Below, one piece after another: positions 12,254 through 22,962 of a stretch of 64,000 nucleotides of DNA; the first letter of the stretch is position 1, and every line of letters begins with the position of its first letter. Source of the DNA: Amanita rubescens. Lineage: Eukaryota > Basidiomycota > Agaricomycetes > Agaricales > Amanitaceae. The DNA lies in contig WION01000237.1 in NCBI GenBank assembly GCA_015039365.1, positions 1 to 64,000 on the forward strand, given 5' to 3'. Under the pieces are notes generated by a model. It was not told where the DNA came from and did no database searches. It worked only from the letters and a program-made list of their open reading frames with translations. The translations under genes were made by a program, and so were the position numbers.

Positions 12254-13618
12254 ATGGACACCGACAGTTTGCTGACTTCAGAACAGCTTCAAGCGCTCAG
12301 ACAGTCTATCTCATCCCATGCGCCATTTTGTAGCGGCGTCTTGCCAGTGTCCAATCCCGTAGACTTGGCCTTGTACTATGGGAAAGGAGAAAACGCTCGG
12401 TGACTTGGGCTCCTTGACATCTCGCTTGCAATACTTAACAGGCTCTTCATAGCTGGATCGATCTCTATCGCCCTTCAAATGAATCCATATCAAACCTTGT
12501 CAACGCATGCGAACCTGCAACATTTGGTTTCAAGGGCGAGGACGTGTATGATGAATGTTACAGAAAAGCCGGAAAGCTCGACTGCACCTCATTTCGGCCT
12601 ATGCTCGACATTTCGAGCCTCGGTCTCGTCGAGATTGTACGCGATGGCCTTTTACATGGGATGGAGGCGCAGAAACCTATTCGAGCCGAGCTGTACAATT
12701 TGAACGTCTATGGTGTCGTCCTACATCTGAAACATGTCGCACACGTACTAATGCGTTCTCGTAGGAGAGGGATCATTCTTCAAGGCACACAGGGATACTC
12801 CCCACGGTCAAAAGATGTTCGGATCTCTAGTCATCTTCTACCCAACTTCCCACCAAGGCGGTAGGTTGCACATCAGGAAAGACGACAAGGAATGGTATTT
12901 CGACTCTGAAATATTGACCGAAACCGAGGAGCCTCACATCGGCTATGTCGCCTTGTACAGCGATGTCGAACACGAAGTTGATTTGGTCAAATCCGGCCAC
13001 AGAGTATCGATCACCTACAATCTCTTCTACGAATCGGACCACTTTGTGCAGCATCCTACTTCCTTGTCTCCTAATGCTCTTGCTTTTAAAAACTTGTTGC
13101 AAGGCCTTTTGGATGATCCGACGTTTCTCCCGGACGGAGGGTGGCTTGGTTTCGGCCTTGAATATCACTATCCGCTACCCACTGCTACCAAACACATCAA
13201 ACTGGACAAAATCTCCAACAACCTTAAAGGAAGCGACGCGGAAATCATGCAAGTCGCGGAACAACTTGGTCTTAACGCGTCGCTCTGGTGCCTGGTCGAG
13301 TCTGCCCGTGCCAAGGTGGCATGCAAAGGAATATTACCTGATATAAGTGGGATGGAATTTGGCGAAAATACAATCGCTCTCGACTCATTCCTCCGCGAAG
13401 AAGTCGGGGCCAAGATGTTGCAAGAAAGCGAGGAAGGAGAGGTTGACGAGAGGTGTTACATCAATTGGGTCACGCGTCCGACTGGTACGAACCGTACCCG
13501 GACGGCTTACCTGTATTATGGAAACGAGACAACCTCCGAATATGCATATAACACGGTTTGTTTGGTTATACGAGTGGAGAAAAGAGGGCAAAATCAGACC
13601 CAGAACCCTAGTGACTGA
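12254..13618 (+). CDS. 2OG-Fe(II) oxygenase (prolyl 4-hydroxylase-like)
   Basis: Three exons: 12254-12399, 12453-12712 and 12765-13618. Introns of 53 and 52 nt have GT-AG ends and keep the frame (NARWIDLYR and VYGEGSFFKAHRD across the joins). The catalytic core has the Fe(II) ligands HRD in FFKAHRDTPHG, the second histidine in YSDVEHEV, and the 2-oxoglutarate-binding arginine in SGHRVSITYNLFY, all in family order and spacing. The family uses 2-oxoglutarate, O2 and Fe(II) to hydroxylate proteins or small molecules; this substrate is unknown. The ATG at 12254 opens the first exon MDTDSLLTSEQLQALRQS. The tail after VCLVIRVEKRG could contain a further intron, so the C-terminus is less certain. 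Looks intact. Confidence 0.85.
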
Positions 13619-13698
13619 TACGCTCCGGTTTATGCATGTATATATCCCGTCAATGTTCTGTCTATTTCATTTCGTCTACGTTGAATCCAAAAGTCAAT

Positions 13699-14748
13699 TT
13701 AAAGTCTTGTAATACTCCACTTCATCCAATGGACTATCTCACCACCTCTATCGACCGGAAAAACTTCCGTCTCTACCTTGACAGTGCCCTTTTCGAATAT
13801 TTCACCATCCCAAAGCTCATTCCAAGAATCGGACGAATGACAAAATATTTGATGCTGCACGCCATCCACCAAGGTATATCTTGCTCCCTTCACAAGTGCC
13901 CCGCGATTCGCCCCGAATATAGTTGATCCAGGAAGCGGTGAGATTAAAGACCCGAATTTCTGTGCGATATCGCGCTGCCCTGCTTCATCAAAGAGATGGA
14001 AGAATGAGGATGCGCAAATGGCGGAAACGTGACCTTGGAGAGGATTCAAGCTGGTTAAGGATTTGAGATTGGCAGGGCGAGGATTGATATTGAGGGGTGG
14101 ATTGGAGGAGTAGAAAGGAGCGCGTGGTGTACTAAGCATTGCTGCGTCGAATATGTCACCAGCGATGAATGCCGCTGGGAATGTTTCGGGAGTGCTCCGG
14201 AAGAGCTCATGGCCGTAGTCCCAAAAAGCTATATACAACGTCAGTTAAGAGTAAGAAGATTTCGTGGATGCTCGCCTTGACGCAGTTCGAACCCCATTAC
14301 GTTCTCCGCCGGCCAGCCATCAGCTACGGCTTTCCTCAGGTCGCATCCGACTTGAAAAAAATAAGATCAGTTGGCAATTAAATAAGGGGGAAATTATCTC
14401 GTACAACAACATCCAACGTCGAGTAAAATCGCGTCCTTTCTTTCTTTAGCGAGTTCCAAAACACGCGGGTAAACAGATACGTTGGACGCTCGAAATCTTG
14501 TCATTCCCAAAGTCAGCAATATATAATGACGCAACTTATTTTAAGAGCAACATACTTGGTAAACATGAACCTGCTAATGCAGCCATATGGAAATACACTG
14601 TACGCCTTGGCCTGAACTGCGAAGATGTGGCTCTTCAATTCATCATCGTCATCATCCCAGTTTGAGCTTTGAAAAAAGCAAGCTCGACTTCGGTGAGAGA
14701 AAGGGTTTCCTCGGTCCCTAACACGTTGGAAGGCAGCATGTTTGACAT
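13699..14748 (-). pseudogene. SAM-dependent methyltransferase, copy 1 (frameshifted)
   Basis: Tandem paralogue of the gene at 14951-16001. The last exon (about 14230-13699) carries AFWDYGHELFRSTPETFPAA, FIAGDIFD, LNPLQGHVSAICASSFFHLF, FGANRGALVKG, and WNELWDGEIFEKGTV, ending SITRL. Upstream exons exist in the expected order (start MSNMLPSNVLGTEETLSL; YPRVLELAK-type and LLDVGCC-type segments at 14400-14500). In exon 1 a base is missing relative to copy 2 just after KAQTG, near 14663, which leads to a quick stop. The break removes the N-terminal region, so this copy is probably inactive unless a downstream start is used. Confidence 0.65.
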
Positions 14749-14950
14749 GGGAGTGCGCACACGAGTGATCTTATATAAACACTACAACGGTTACGTTATT
14801 TCGGCTATGTATGAGTCAAAACTCGGATATCCCAATCCGTTCAAATTACTGTCACCTCAGATTGCTTGACGTACTGACCTGCAAATGAATCGTGTATTTC
14901 ACTTCGCCCACATTGAACATCCAAGTTTGAACGTACGTCTAAAGTCAATT

Positions 14951-16001
14951 TCAAAGTCTGGTAACACTCCATCTCATCCAATGGGCTATGTCACCGCCTC
15001 TATTGACTGGAATAAGTTCCGTCTCTACGCGAACAGTGCCCTTTTCAAATATTTCACCGTCCCAAAGCTCATTCCAAGAATCGGGGGAATGACAAAAGAC
15101 GTGGCGCTGCACGACGTTCGGCGAGGTGAGCCTGGTTCCTTTGACAAGTGCTCCGCGATTCGCCCCGAATATAGTTGACCCAGGAAGTGGTGAAATCAGC
15201 GACGCGAATTTCTGTGCGATATCACGCTGCCCTGCTTCATCAAAGAGGTGGAAGAACGAGGATGCGCAAATGGCAGAAACGTGCCCCTGGAGAGGGCCCA
15301 AGCTGGTTAAGGATTTGAGATCAGGGCGAGGATCGAGGGGTGGATTTGAGGCATAGAAAGGAGCATGTGGCGGAAGTACTGTTGAGTCAAATATGTCACC
15401 AGCTATGAACGCTGCTGGGCAAGTTTCGGGAGTGCTCCGGAAGAGCTCGTGGCCATAGTCCCAAAATGCTGTAGGCGATGTCAGTTAGATTGAAAGCGGA
15501 TAAATTGGGCAGGGACGCTCACCTTGACGCAGTTCGAATCCCATTACGTTCTCCACTGGCCAACCATCAGCTACCGCTTTTCTGAGGTCGCATCCGACTT
15601 CAAAAACATCAATCAGTTAGATAAGGGAATTGATATTAAGCGTTCTTACAGCAACAGCCAACATCGAGTAAAATTGCATCCTTTCTTTCTTTAGCGAGTT
15701 CCAGGACACGCGGGTAAGCTGGCACGCCGGATGCTCGAAATCTGCCATTTTGCAAGTCAGCGATGGAAGGAAATATAAAATAAAGGCTTGCATAGCAAGC
15801 GACATACTTGGTAAACATGAATCTGCGAATACAGGGATACGGATAGACATTATGCGCTTTGGCCTGAACTGCAAAGATGTGGTCCTTTAGTTTCTCATCA
15901 TCATCAATCCCGGTTTGAGCTTTGAAAAAAGCAAGTTCGTCTTCAGTGAGAGAAAGAGTTTCCTCCAAGTCGGGCTTGTTAGGGGGCAGCGAGTTCGACA
16001 T
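14951..16001 (-). CDS. SAM-dependent methyltransferase, copy 2
   Basis: Looks intact, in about four exons. Exon 1 (16001 to about 15809) starts MSNSLPPNKPDLEETLSLT and ends FMFTK at a GTATGT donor. Exon 2 has YPRVLELAKERKDAILLDVG, where LLDVG is the glycine-containing SAM motif I. Exon 3 has CDLRKAVADGWPVENVMGFE, with an acidic residue at the end of strand 2 as expected for SAM binding. The last exon covers FWDYGHELFRSTPET, FIAGDIFDS, SLGPLQGHVSAICASSFFHL, FGANRGALVKG and WDGEIFEKGTVRVE, ending SVTRL at 14951. This class I fold family is widespread in agaricomycetes, often without a defined substrate. Minus strand, same orientation as the broken copy downstream. Confidence 0.75.
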
Positions 16002-16743
16002 GGGAGTGGTGCACAGCGCAGCGTCTAGCTAGCTGATCTTAAATGCTTTTGGCGTGCCGTGGTGTGTGTCACGATAGATGAGTCAAGACTCGGATATCAT
16101 CCCGTGCGGCTGTGGGGATAGACTGATGGGGTACCGTTGGGAGCAGCCTGGAGCAGCACCTCCTTTCGCGCTAACCCGTTTTGATAATGCCCCAGGCGCC
16201 ATTCCGAACATCTTGTATACTTCATTTCATCTGCGTTGAACATTTGAACACCCGTCCGAAAGATACAGTGGACGCTCGAAATCTGTCATTTCCGAAGTCA
16301 GCGTTGCGATGACACAGCTTCAAATTCAAGAGCAACATATTACTTGGTAAACATGAACCTGCTAGTAGGGAGTATAGTGCAGGGTGCAGTCGTATTGAAA
16401 GGGCTTTGAGTTGTTGTCCGCTTCTAGCTCCGCTCGGATCCGCTTCTGACGTGCGTCAACCCATCACACCCTGAGAGGCGTGGTGAGAGACTTGGATAGA
16501 GTCCCGCATCATCAACTCAACCAACACAACTTGTAAGTCCGTCGTTCAACTGCGAGGCCGTTGCCACTGACGTTTACGCCAACAGGCCGTGAAGCATTGA
16601 CGTGGCAATTCCCGAAGCGCAAGTTTGTGCTTCCGTTTTTAGGAATCTATGAATGTGAAGATGGAACCACATCATTTGTTTCCCCACATATGTAGAACGG
16701 CACTCTAATCCTGTGGCGTCAAAAGCAAACAAATGTATCAATT
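16002..16743. other. Spacer with a methyltransferase remnant
   Basis: Between about 16195 and 16370 the sequence resembles pieces of the methyltransferase loci: the flank near 13660-13700 and 14890-14945, and the ERPF...FTK exon junction near 14480-14575. They are joined with deletions. The rest shows no gene. This is a third, degenerate methyltransferase copy. Confidence 0.4.
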
Positions 16744-17045
16744 AGCTGGGATAGAAAAACGCGTACGGCTTCTCTTCCTTCAACTGTTTTTAATGCTTAT
16801 ATCATGGAAGATGTCGCAAGTGGCTCAAGGCCTTGAATACATTCGTTCAGAAGGCGTGGTTCATGGTGATATCCGTGGGGTATTTCATCTGAATATTTAG
16901 CATGCTGAAATCTTGACCCTTTTCTTTAGGCAAATATTCTCCTGGACGACAACCTCCAAGTTCAGATTGCTGACTTTGGATTAACGCACGTCTTAGAAGC
17001 TACAAGCCCCGTTCGATCGGGAACCCTCGCGGGTGATGGCCATCG
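16744..17045 (+). pseudogene. Protein kinase catalytic-core fragment, copy 1
   Basis: The frame encodes AQGLEYIRSEGVVHGDIRG, interrupted by an intron of about 57 nt (GTATTT at about 16879 to TTAG at about 16931), then ANILLDDNLQVQIADFGLTH. HGDIRGAN is the catalytic loop and DFG the metal-binding motif of a eukaryotic protein kinase. Neither the N-lobe nor the C-lobe is present: homology starts abruptly at 16744 and fades after VRSGTLAG. A near copy lies at 18776. This copy keeps DFG in frame. Confidence 0.6.
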
Positions 17046-17738
17046 AATCGGGGGAACAGTCGGAAACAGTTGTCCAATGCGCTCGATCACGCCGATATGA
17101 TGGCTAAGAACGTCGCAAAGATCCTATTATATATGAAGGTTCGGCGGAGGTTATTGGTCCAACAATGGGAAAGGTAAGTGACATATAAACCATGCCTTTT
17201 TTACCGATTTGGTGTAATCGTATTTCTTATTTGACAGGGACGGATCCCTGCAGTTCGAAAACGTGTTCACCAATAAATATGGACTCTACGCATTCGATGA
17301 TTTACGAGAGGTTCAATGTCAGGTCATAAGTCAATATACCGCTGGCGCTCATCCTTTTTTCTTTGTCATATTCCCTTACTATACCTGACTCGAATGCTAT
17401 GACATTCTGTGTTGATTAATAAACCAAGTAGTGTACTTTAACGATATTGACTGTAATCTTTGTATTCAGGATGACACGATGTACCAGCTGGAATCACGCG
17501 GAGCTAGCGTTATCCAGAGTTTAGTCTGCCTCGGGTCACACCATATTGTGATCGATTGTAGATTTGGCCATTTCATATGTCCCCAGGCCAAACCCTTCGC
17601 AAGCAAACACGATTCCAGATCGTTGGTCATTTGACACAACCCCGAATAATTATCAAGGCCTAGAACAAAGAATGTGAGGCTGAACAAATGGTTATAATCC
17701 GTCATCGGTTCAAAAAAAGCAGGAAATCGCCATGGCTT
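17046..17738. other. Spacer, nothing firm
   Basis: Possible decayed continuation of the kinase fragment (weak GT-AG signals at 17174-17238 and 17321-17470), but no recognisable kinase C-lobe. No gene called. Confidence 0.35.
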
Positions 17739-18760
17739 CTAACAAGGAATATGAGCCGCCGCAGCATGTTGGGATACGAGCTGGTGGCTTACTTGTATGT
17801 ACTTTTCATGGACGATAATGCTGATATTCACCGATTCGTAGCTCGGATCACGAGGACAATCCTGCACCATCGCCACCATCGTTTCCTCGACCAAATTTAT
17901 ATTTTTCTCCGAAATCCCGAGGAGACTGATGCCTAGAGAGTAACTTCGACCATTGCCCCAAGGCCATTTGTTTATCAATGTTGCCGTCTTCCTGCATACT
18001 TTAGGCACTTCTCCGGGGCGATAAAGAAAAGGTAACATATAGATTACGGGATGACCCTTATGATCTAGCATAAAGAATGATGGAAGTGGATGCTGAGAAG
18101 ATAGGGTTTGAGAGAGTCTGTCAAACGTTTCCCAAAGACGCGTGTTTGGTTCGTCGATGTTGAAAAAAATCCCAAAGACTTCCAGGTGCGGCTGTTCTGT
18201 GACGATGCCTTCGATGTCATGAAAACCTTCCAGACATAGTGAATTGAGTTTGAAATAACCGCCCCTATGTATATGATACCAGATTGTGGTAAATTGCGGG
18301 ATCATGACTGACTATTGGATACGAACCTGATCACCTGGCTAATTCTCCCTCCGCACGGATCCGTTTCCGTGTCGTATATAATACGCAAGTCTACTAACGC
18401 AGACATTTTCTCGAGTGCTTCGGCGAGCTTTTCCACGACGAGATGCATAGAATGACAACAAATGCCTCCAAAGTGAACGTAAAGCGCCTTCACTATGGAT
18501 GCTTTCCGCGGGTTTGTGATCAATGTGTGCAAGGGTGACTCCTCTTCGTCCAATACAAGATAAGAGTTGTCGTAGAGCAGATTGTATTGCCGCGTACAGA
18601 TATCGATGCGGCCATAGAGAACGTGCTCTGCGGCATCCCGTAATGAGGAATGAGTCCTGGAAATAACCGCCACGTCACCGGGAGAACAGAATTGCAATAC
18701 GCGATTCTGTGTTTCGAGGGGAAGGTCTCCAAGCTGCATATGATTTCGGAATGTGACCAT
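17739..18760 (-). CDS. F-box-like / leucine-rich repeat protein
   Basis: The start at 18760 (MVTFRNHMQLGDLPLETQNR) precedes an F-box-like segment: LPLETQNRVLQFCSPGDVAV and SSLRDAAEHVLYGRIDI. A GT-AG intron near 18321-18250 joins the first exon (ending GRISQ) to GGYFKLNSLCLEGFHDIEGI. The second exon ends HIPC at 17739 and includes LEVFGIFFNI and YSLGISLLGIS, irregular LRR-type strands. The pattern (short F-box-like motif, then poorly conserved LRRs) is common in agaricomycetes, where such proteins are presumed substrate adaptors of SCF ubiquitin ligases. The longer frame starting at 18880 runs antisense into the kinase fragment, so I prefer 18760. Confidence 0.6.
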
Positions 18761-18775
18761 GTCACGCTCACTGGG

Positions 18776-19340
18776 GCTGGGATAGAAAAACGCGTACGGC
18801 TTCTCTTCCTTCAACTGTTCATAACACTTCTGTTGGCATGGAAGATGTTGCAAGTGGCTCAAGGCCTTGAATATATTCATTCAGAAGGCGTGGTTCATGG
18901 TGATATCCGTGGGGTATTTCATCTGAATATTTAGCATGTTGAAATCTTGACCCTTTTCTTTAGGCAAATATTCTCCTGGACGACAACCTCCGACTTTGGA
19001 TTAACTCACGTCTCAGAAGCTACAAATTCTGTTCGATCGGGAACCCTAAAAATCAACTTTGCAGCCCCCAAGTTATTCGGAATCTTGGAGGACGATGACA
19101 CCTTTGATGCTTCCTTTAGAACGCAAATGTCGGGCGTCTATGCCTTTATTATGAAGTAAGTTTCAATAAACATTTCGACAAGGTTCTCGTTTAACCAGTG
19201 CCCAGATCTTTTATGCCTCTTGCCGATAAACTTGACATTCAAATCTTTGCCCTCGTCGCTCGAGGTGTCAAATCATAAACCGGTAGTGCTTATCCGTATA
19301 TGCAGACGGATTCAAACGTTGGGTGCGAGACCTAATAGCT
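18776..19340 (+). pseudogene. Protein kinase catalytic-core fragment, copy 2
   Basis: Near-identical to 16744-17000 over the AQGLEYIHSEGVVHGDIRG exon, the intron and the ANILLDDNL start. It lacks 14 bases present in copy 1 just before the DFG codons (about 18991), which shifts the frame. Further text (LKINFAAPKLFG, FDASFRTQMSGVYAF) resembles a kinase C-lobe. A broken duplicate. Confidence 0.6.
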
Positions 19341-20466
19341 TTAACTATCGAGTTACTTATACTAAAAATGAATTGGACCGTGCCGCTAGTGCTTTGATGA
19401 TACTTGTACATGCCTCAAATCCCTCAGTTCATCTCGTTGCCGCGCACAAGTTCACTCTTTTACTCTTTCTACCCACACGCCCCCCCACATTATTCCTCCC
19501 TTTACCAAAAAAACGACTGAGTAAAAAGAAAAGAAAGAGAAGCGGGCGCCATTTGAACAAAAAACAGAGTGTAGCATACGTGTGGACCGGCAGAATAGGT
19601 CCAAAGGAATGAAAAAAGTGTCAATGTTTCCATGTCCCTCGCTCGGGTTCATTGTAAGCATCAGCCGATCCTATGTCGCCATATTTGGATCTATACGCGC
19701 GTCGTTAATTCCAGCTCGATCCAGAGAGAGAGGAACGAAAACGCCCACTCGTATACGCGTCGATATCATTCTGTCGTCCCCTTTCTCTGATAAACCCTCA
19801 CGATTCTTCGGAGAAGTCTGGGGTCTCTTTCATGGGTCGCCCCGATATTCGAAGCTTACGAATGATTAGCAAGGAAGGAAGGACGCCCGCGCGCACACGC
19901 AGACATACTATGAAAAACCGCACCGCTGCCTTGAAACATATCACTCGGCACCTCCGCCAAACTCAACACAGCCTGCTGCAGTGACCGCCTTACCTTTATA
20001 CATATTCGACCTCGCTCACTCGGCACATTACGAATAACAAACTCATCTTGCGTATCGTCCCCAATTGCGCCCGTTGAGAAGCGACGGGTTGACTTTATCT
20101 TTTTCAATTCCAAATTTGTATATTTCGGCTGCATCGCGGCCGGTGGAGGGGGGAGGACTTGTCAGAGCTGACACTGTCCTCTTCGAACGTTGCTTAGACA
20201 ATGCATATCACTTTAGAAACGCACATCGCGACGTGCGGTGTATCGCCTTCGGAAATATTCTTCCGTTTCTCGCTCGAGATCGTATCGTGAGGAGGTACCT
20301 GACTTTGTATTGCCTATTTCTAGGACAATAAAAAAAAGCAACGATACTTGTATATAACCTCGCACGTGAATGATCCACTGCCCTTGAAATGATTCCTATC
20401 GCGTTGACAAGATGCGCTATTGAGCCCCGTCCTGGACAGCCCCATTTCAGTTGAACCAAAACCCGT
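19341..20466. other. No gene recognised
   Basis: About 1.1 kb with only short overlapping frames on both strands and homopolymer-rich stretches (19480-19560). No motif, RNA gene or transposon end seen. Confidence 0.45.
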
Positions 20467-20724
20467 TCAACTAGGTACAATTTTGTGGCCAGCAAGGGCC
20501 GACCTCGATTCTTTACCGCGTGCTTCCAAGAGATAAGATATTGCCGTCATGAGCTCCTCGCCAGCTTGCCCTGGACAACGTATCACCTGTAATTCCTGTA
20601 AGTCGGGAAAGTAGGTAGCATCATCAGAATTTGCAAGACGCCGAATAAGCACGGGAGCAGTCCCTGGAGATGGGTTATTGATGCAAAGGCGCTCAATACT
20701 GGCTAGTGCGCGCATAATAATCAA
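20467..20724 (-). pseudogene. F-box/LRR C-terminal fragment
   Basis: An open frame with FPDLQELQVIRCPGQAGEEL and a following helix, ending KIVPS. The LQxLxV...C pattern is that of the last LRR strands of F-box/LRR proteins. There is no upstream F-box in this window. Fragment, low confidence. Confidence 0.35.
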
Positions 20725-21115
20725 GCCAGGTCGTCATGTCCTCCGGTACAGCAACATCCAACGTGAAGTAAAATTGTGTTTTTTCTCTCTTCTGAGAGTT
20801 TCAGGACACGCGGGTAAATCGGTACGCAGGACGATCGAAATCTATGATTGCCAGATTCAGCGGCGGAAATGACTATGACAGTGAGGCCTGAAGGAGTGAC
20901 GTACTCTGTAAACATGAACTATGTTATCTTCATGTCTAATTCACGATCGCCTAACATGCCCTGGGGGTTAGACCATTCATATCTCTCTTTTAGTGAAGAC
21001 GAGCTTGCTCTTAAAACGCTCAAATTAATCTGTATCCCTGTATTCGCAAAGTTACCGCGCAGAGAGGGTGTTGTTTTTAGCACGCTCAATGTCAAAGAAG
21101 ATACAATGTAAGTTT
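20725..21115. pseudogene. Rearranged methyltransferase remnants on both strands
   Basis: On the minus strand at 20915-20730 the text SCVPIYPRVLKLSEERKNTI followed by LLHVGCC matches the motif I exon of the methyltransferases at 13.7-16 kb (YPRVLELAKERK, LLDVGCC), with the D of motif I replaced by H. On the plus strand, 20932-21019 encodes MSNSRSPNMPWGLD followed by LSFSEDELAL, like their exon 1. Two exons of one gene in opposite orientation mean an inversion and decay. Confidence 0.5.
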
Positions 21116-21263
21116 CGTCTGGAATGGCAGGTTACCCGGTCAAGCTGACCGAAGTCGAAGCTTTAAAAGCGGTAATTCTCAAAAAGGCGACCCGGTTATT
21201 TGCTTAAATTAGAATGCGGTATTTTCTGCACAAACATTAAACAAGGTGGCTGACCGTCGAACG

Positions 21264-21270
21264 TATATAA
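21264..21270 (+). promoter_or_regulatory. TATA box of the repeat-protein gene
   Basis: TATATAA followed by an A lies 52-58 bases upstream of the ATG at 21322, with pyrimidine-rich text between (CACTCCTCTTTCC), as expected for a strong fungal promoter with a short leader. The start of transcription is inferred to be near 21295. Confidence 0.6.
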
Positions 21271-21321
21271 ACCCACTCACGCGTGTCACACTCCTCTTTC
21301 CAGTTAACCACATCCTACACC

Positions 21322-22962
21322 ATGCACGCTATTATCACTTGCAATGCTGCTACCTTCACCGACGCTGGTCGTCAACCTTTCACCGAAATCCAAAACCTCC
21401 CTAATTATTCCTCTAAAGTCATCTTCATCGAAGTGTCTGACGACATTTTAGGTTGCTTGGACAACGTTCAAGTCAACTCGGCGGTGAACTCGCCGGTCGC
21501 CCAATCGCCAGTGCTCATCTCAACTCTTAGGCGTGTCAAGACAATCAATAGACTTGAAGGTCTGGCGATGCTTGAACGCAGAAAAATGCACCTCGCCCGG
21601 GAAGAATTCACTGTCGCTGTTCCGCTTGCTGGTCTGGCTCCTGTCTCAATTCTCAAACGCGTTAAGACCATCAATAAACTTGAAGGCTTGGCGATTCTTG
21701 AACGTAGACGTGCCTTACTTGCGGAGAACACGCCGGTTGCCCAGTTGCCAGTGCCAGTGCCAGTGCCCACTATTAAGCGCGTCAAGACCATCAATAGACT
21801 TGAAGGCTTGGCTATGCTTGAACGCAGAAAGGCTCACCTCGCCGGGGAGGAATTTACTGTTGCTCTTCCTCTTGCTGGTCTGGCTCCTGTTTCTACTCTC
21901 AAGCGCGTTAAGACCATCAATAAACTTGAAGGCTTGGCGATTCTTGAACGTAGACGTGCCTTACTTGCGGAGAACACGCCGGTTGCCCAGTTGCCAGTGC
22001 CAGTGCCAGTGCCCACTATTAAGCGCGTCAAGACCATCAATAGACTTGAAGGCTTGGCTATGCTTGAACGCAGAAAGGCTCACCTCGCCGGGGAGGAATT
22101 TACTGTTGCTCTTCCTCTTGCTGGTCTGGCTCCTGTTTCTACTCTCAAGCGCGTTAAGACCATCAATAAACTTGAAGGCTTGGCGATTCTTGAACGTAGA
22201 CGTGCCTTACTTGCGGAGAACACGCCGGTTGCCCAGTTGCCAGTGCCAGTGCCAGTGCCCACTATTAAACGCGTCAAGACTATCAATAGGCTTGAAGGCT
22301 TGGCTATGCTTGAACGCAGAAAGGCTCACCTCGCCCGGGGGGAATTTACCGTTGCTCTTCCTCTTGCTGGTCTGGGTCTTGTTTCTACTCTTGAGCGCGT
22401 TAGGACCATCAATAAACTTGAAGGCTTGGCCATCCTTGAACGCAGACGTGAAGATGACTCTTTGGCCGCTGGCGAGACTTCCTCTCTTAAGCGCGTTAGG
22501 ACCATCAATAAACTTGAAGGTTTAGCAATCCTTGAACGCAGACGCGCTGGATCTGAAGATGACTCTTTGGCTGCTGGCGAGGCTTCCTCTCTTAAGCGCG
22601 TTAGGACTATCAACAGGCTAGAAGGTCTTTCCAAACTTGAACGCAGAAAAGGCCGGTTCGTCCAAGAAGATTTTACTATTGCTTTCCCTCTGGCTGGTCT
22701 CGCTCAGGCTCCTACCCTCAAGCGCGTCCGAACGATCAACAAATCTGCTGGTCTTGCTATTCTCGGTCAACGCTCTGCCAAGGAAGACTCTAATGATGAT
22801 TCAATTGTACTCGCCGAATCTGGTTGTACTCTCAAGCGCGTGAGGACGATTAACAAGCGCGCTGGACAAAACATTCTTGAACGCAGGAAGGCTCGTGTCT
22901 TTGATAAGTCAGCTGTTCAGGCTTATCTCGCTGCGGCGGCAGCGGGAGAAGCCAGCTCTTAA
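21322..22962 (+). CDS. Tandem-repeat protein with 12 dibasic-flanked VKTIN...LERR cores
   Basis: Single-exon gene of 546 codons from the ATG at 21322. An in-frame start at 21283 exists but lies too close to the TATA box. The N-terminus (MHAIITCNAATFTDAGRQPF) is not a convincing signal peptide. From about residue 68 a core of roughly 17 residues, LKRVKTINKLEGLAILERRR and variants, recurs 12 times. Linkers alternate between ALLAENTPVAQLPVPVPVPT and a HLAGEEFTVALPLAGLAPVS type, and become acidic (EDDSLAAGE) near the C-terminus. Each core is bounded by KR before and RR or RK after, like Kex2 sites, but no secretion signal is visible. Cores would form basic amphipathic helices. No known family recognised. 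The good promoter and long open frame argue for a real gene. Confidence 0.75.
   Translation: MHAIITCNAATFTDAGRQPFTEIQNLPNYSSKVIFIEVSDDILGCLDNVQVNSAVNSPVAQSPVLISTLRRVKTINRLEGLAMLERRKMHLAREEFTVAVPLAGLAPVSILKRVKTINKLEGLAILERRRALLAENTPVAQLPVPVPVPTIKRVKTINRLEGLAMLERRKAHLAGEEFTVALPLAGLAPVSTLKRVKTINKLEGLAILERRRALLAENTPVAQLPVPVPVPTIKRVKTINRLEGLAMLERRKAHLAGEEFTVALPLAGLAPVSTLKRVKTINKLEGLAILERRRALLAENTPVAQLPVPVPVPTIKRVKTINRLEGLAMLERRKAHLARGEFTVALPLAGLGLVSTLERVRTINKLEGLAILERRREDDSLAAGETSSLKRVRTINKLEGLAILERRRAGSEDDSLAAGEASSLKRVRTINRLEGLSKLERRKGRFVQEDFTIAFPLAGLAQAPTLKRVRTINKSAGLAILGQRSAKEDSNDDSIVLAESGCTLKRVRTINKRAGQNILERRKARVFDKSAVQAYLAAAAAGEASS
21657..22394 (+). repeat. Three near-identical 246-bp direct repeats
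   Basis: The same 246-bp (82-codon) block, containing one K-type and one R-type core with both linkers, begins at about 21657, 21903 and 22149. The first two junctions look almost base-identical while the third copy drifts, suggesting recent unequal exchange. The period is a multiple of three, so the frame is kept. Confidence 0.85.

Noticed and set aside
14270..14300. tRNA B-box-like GTTCGAAC text (also near 15533)
   Set aside because: It lies in a methyltransferase exon encoding FELRQ, and no A box or cloverleaf surrounds it.
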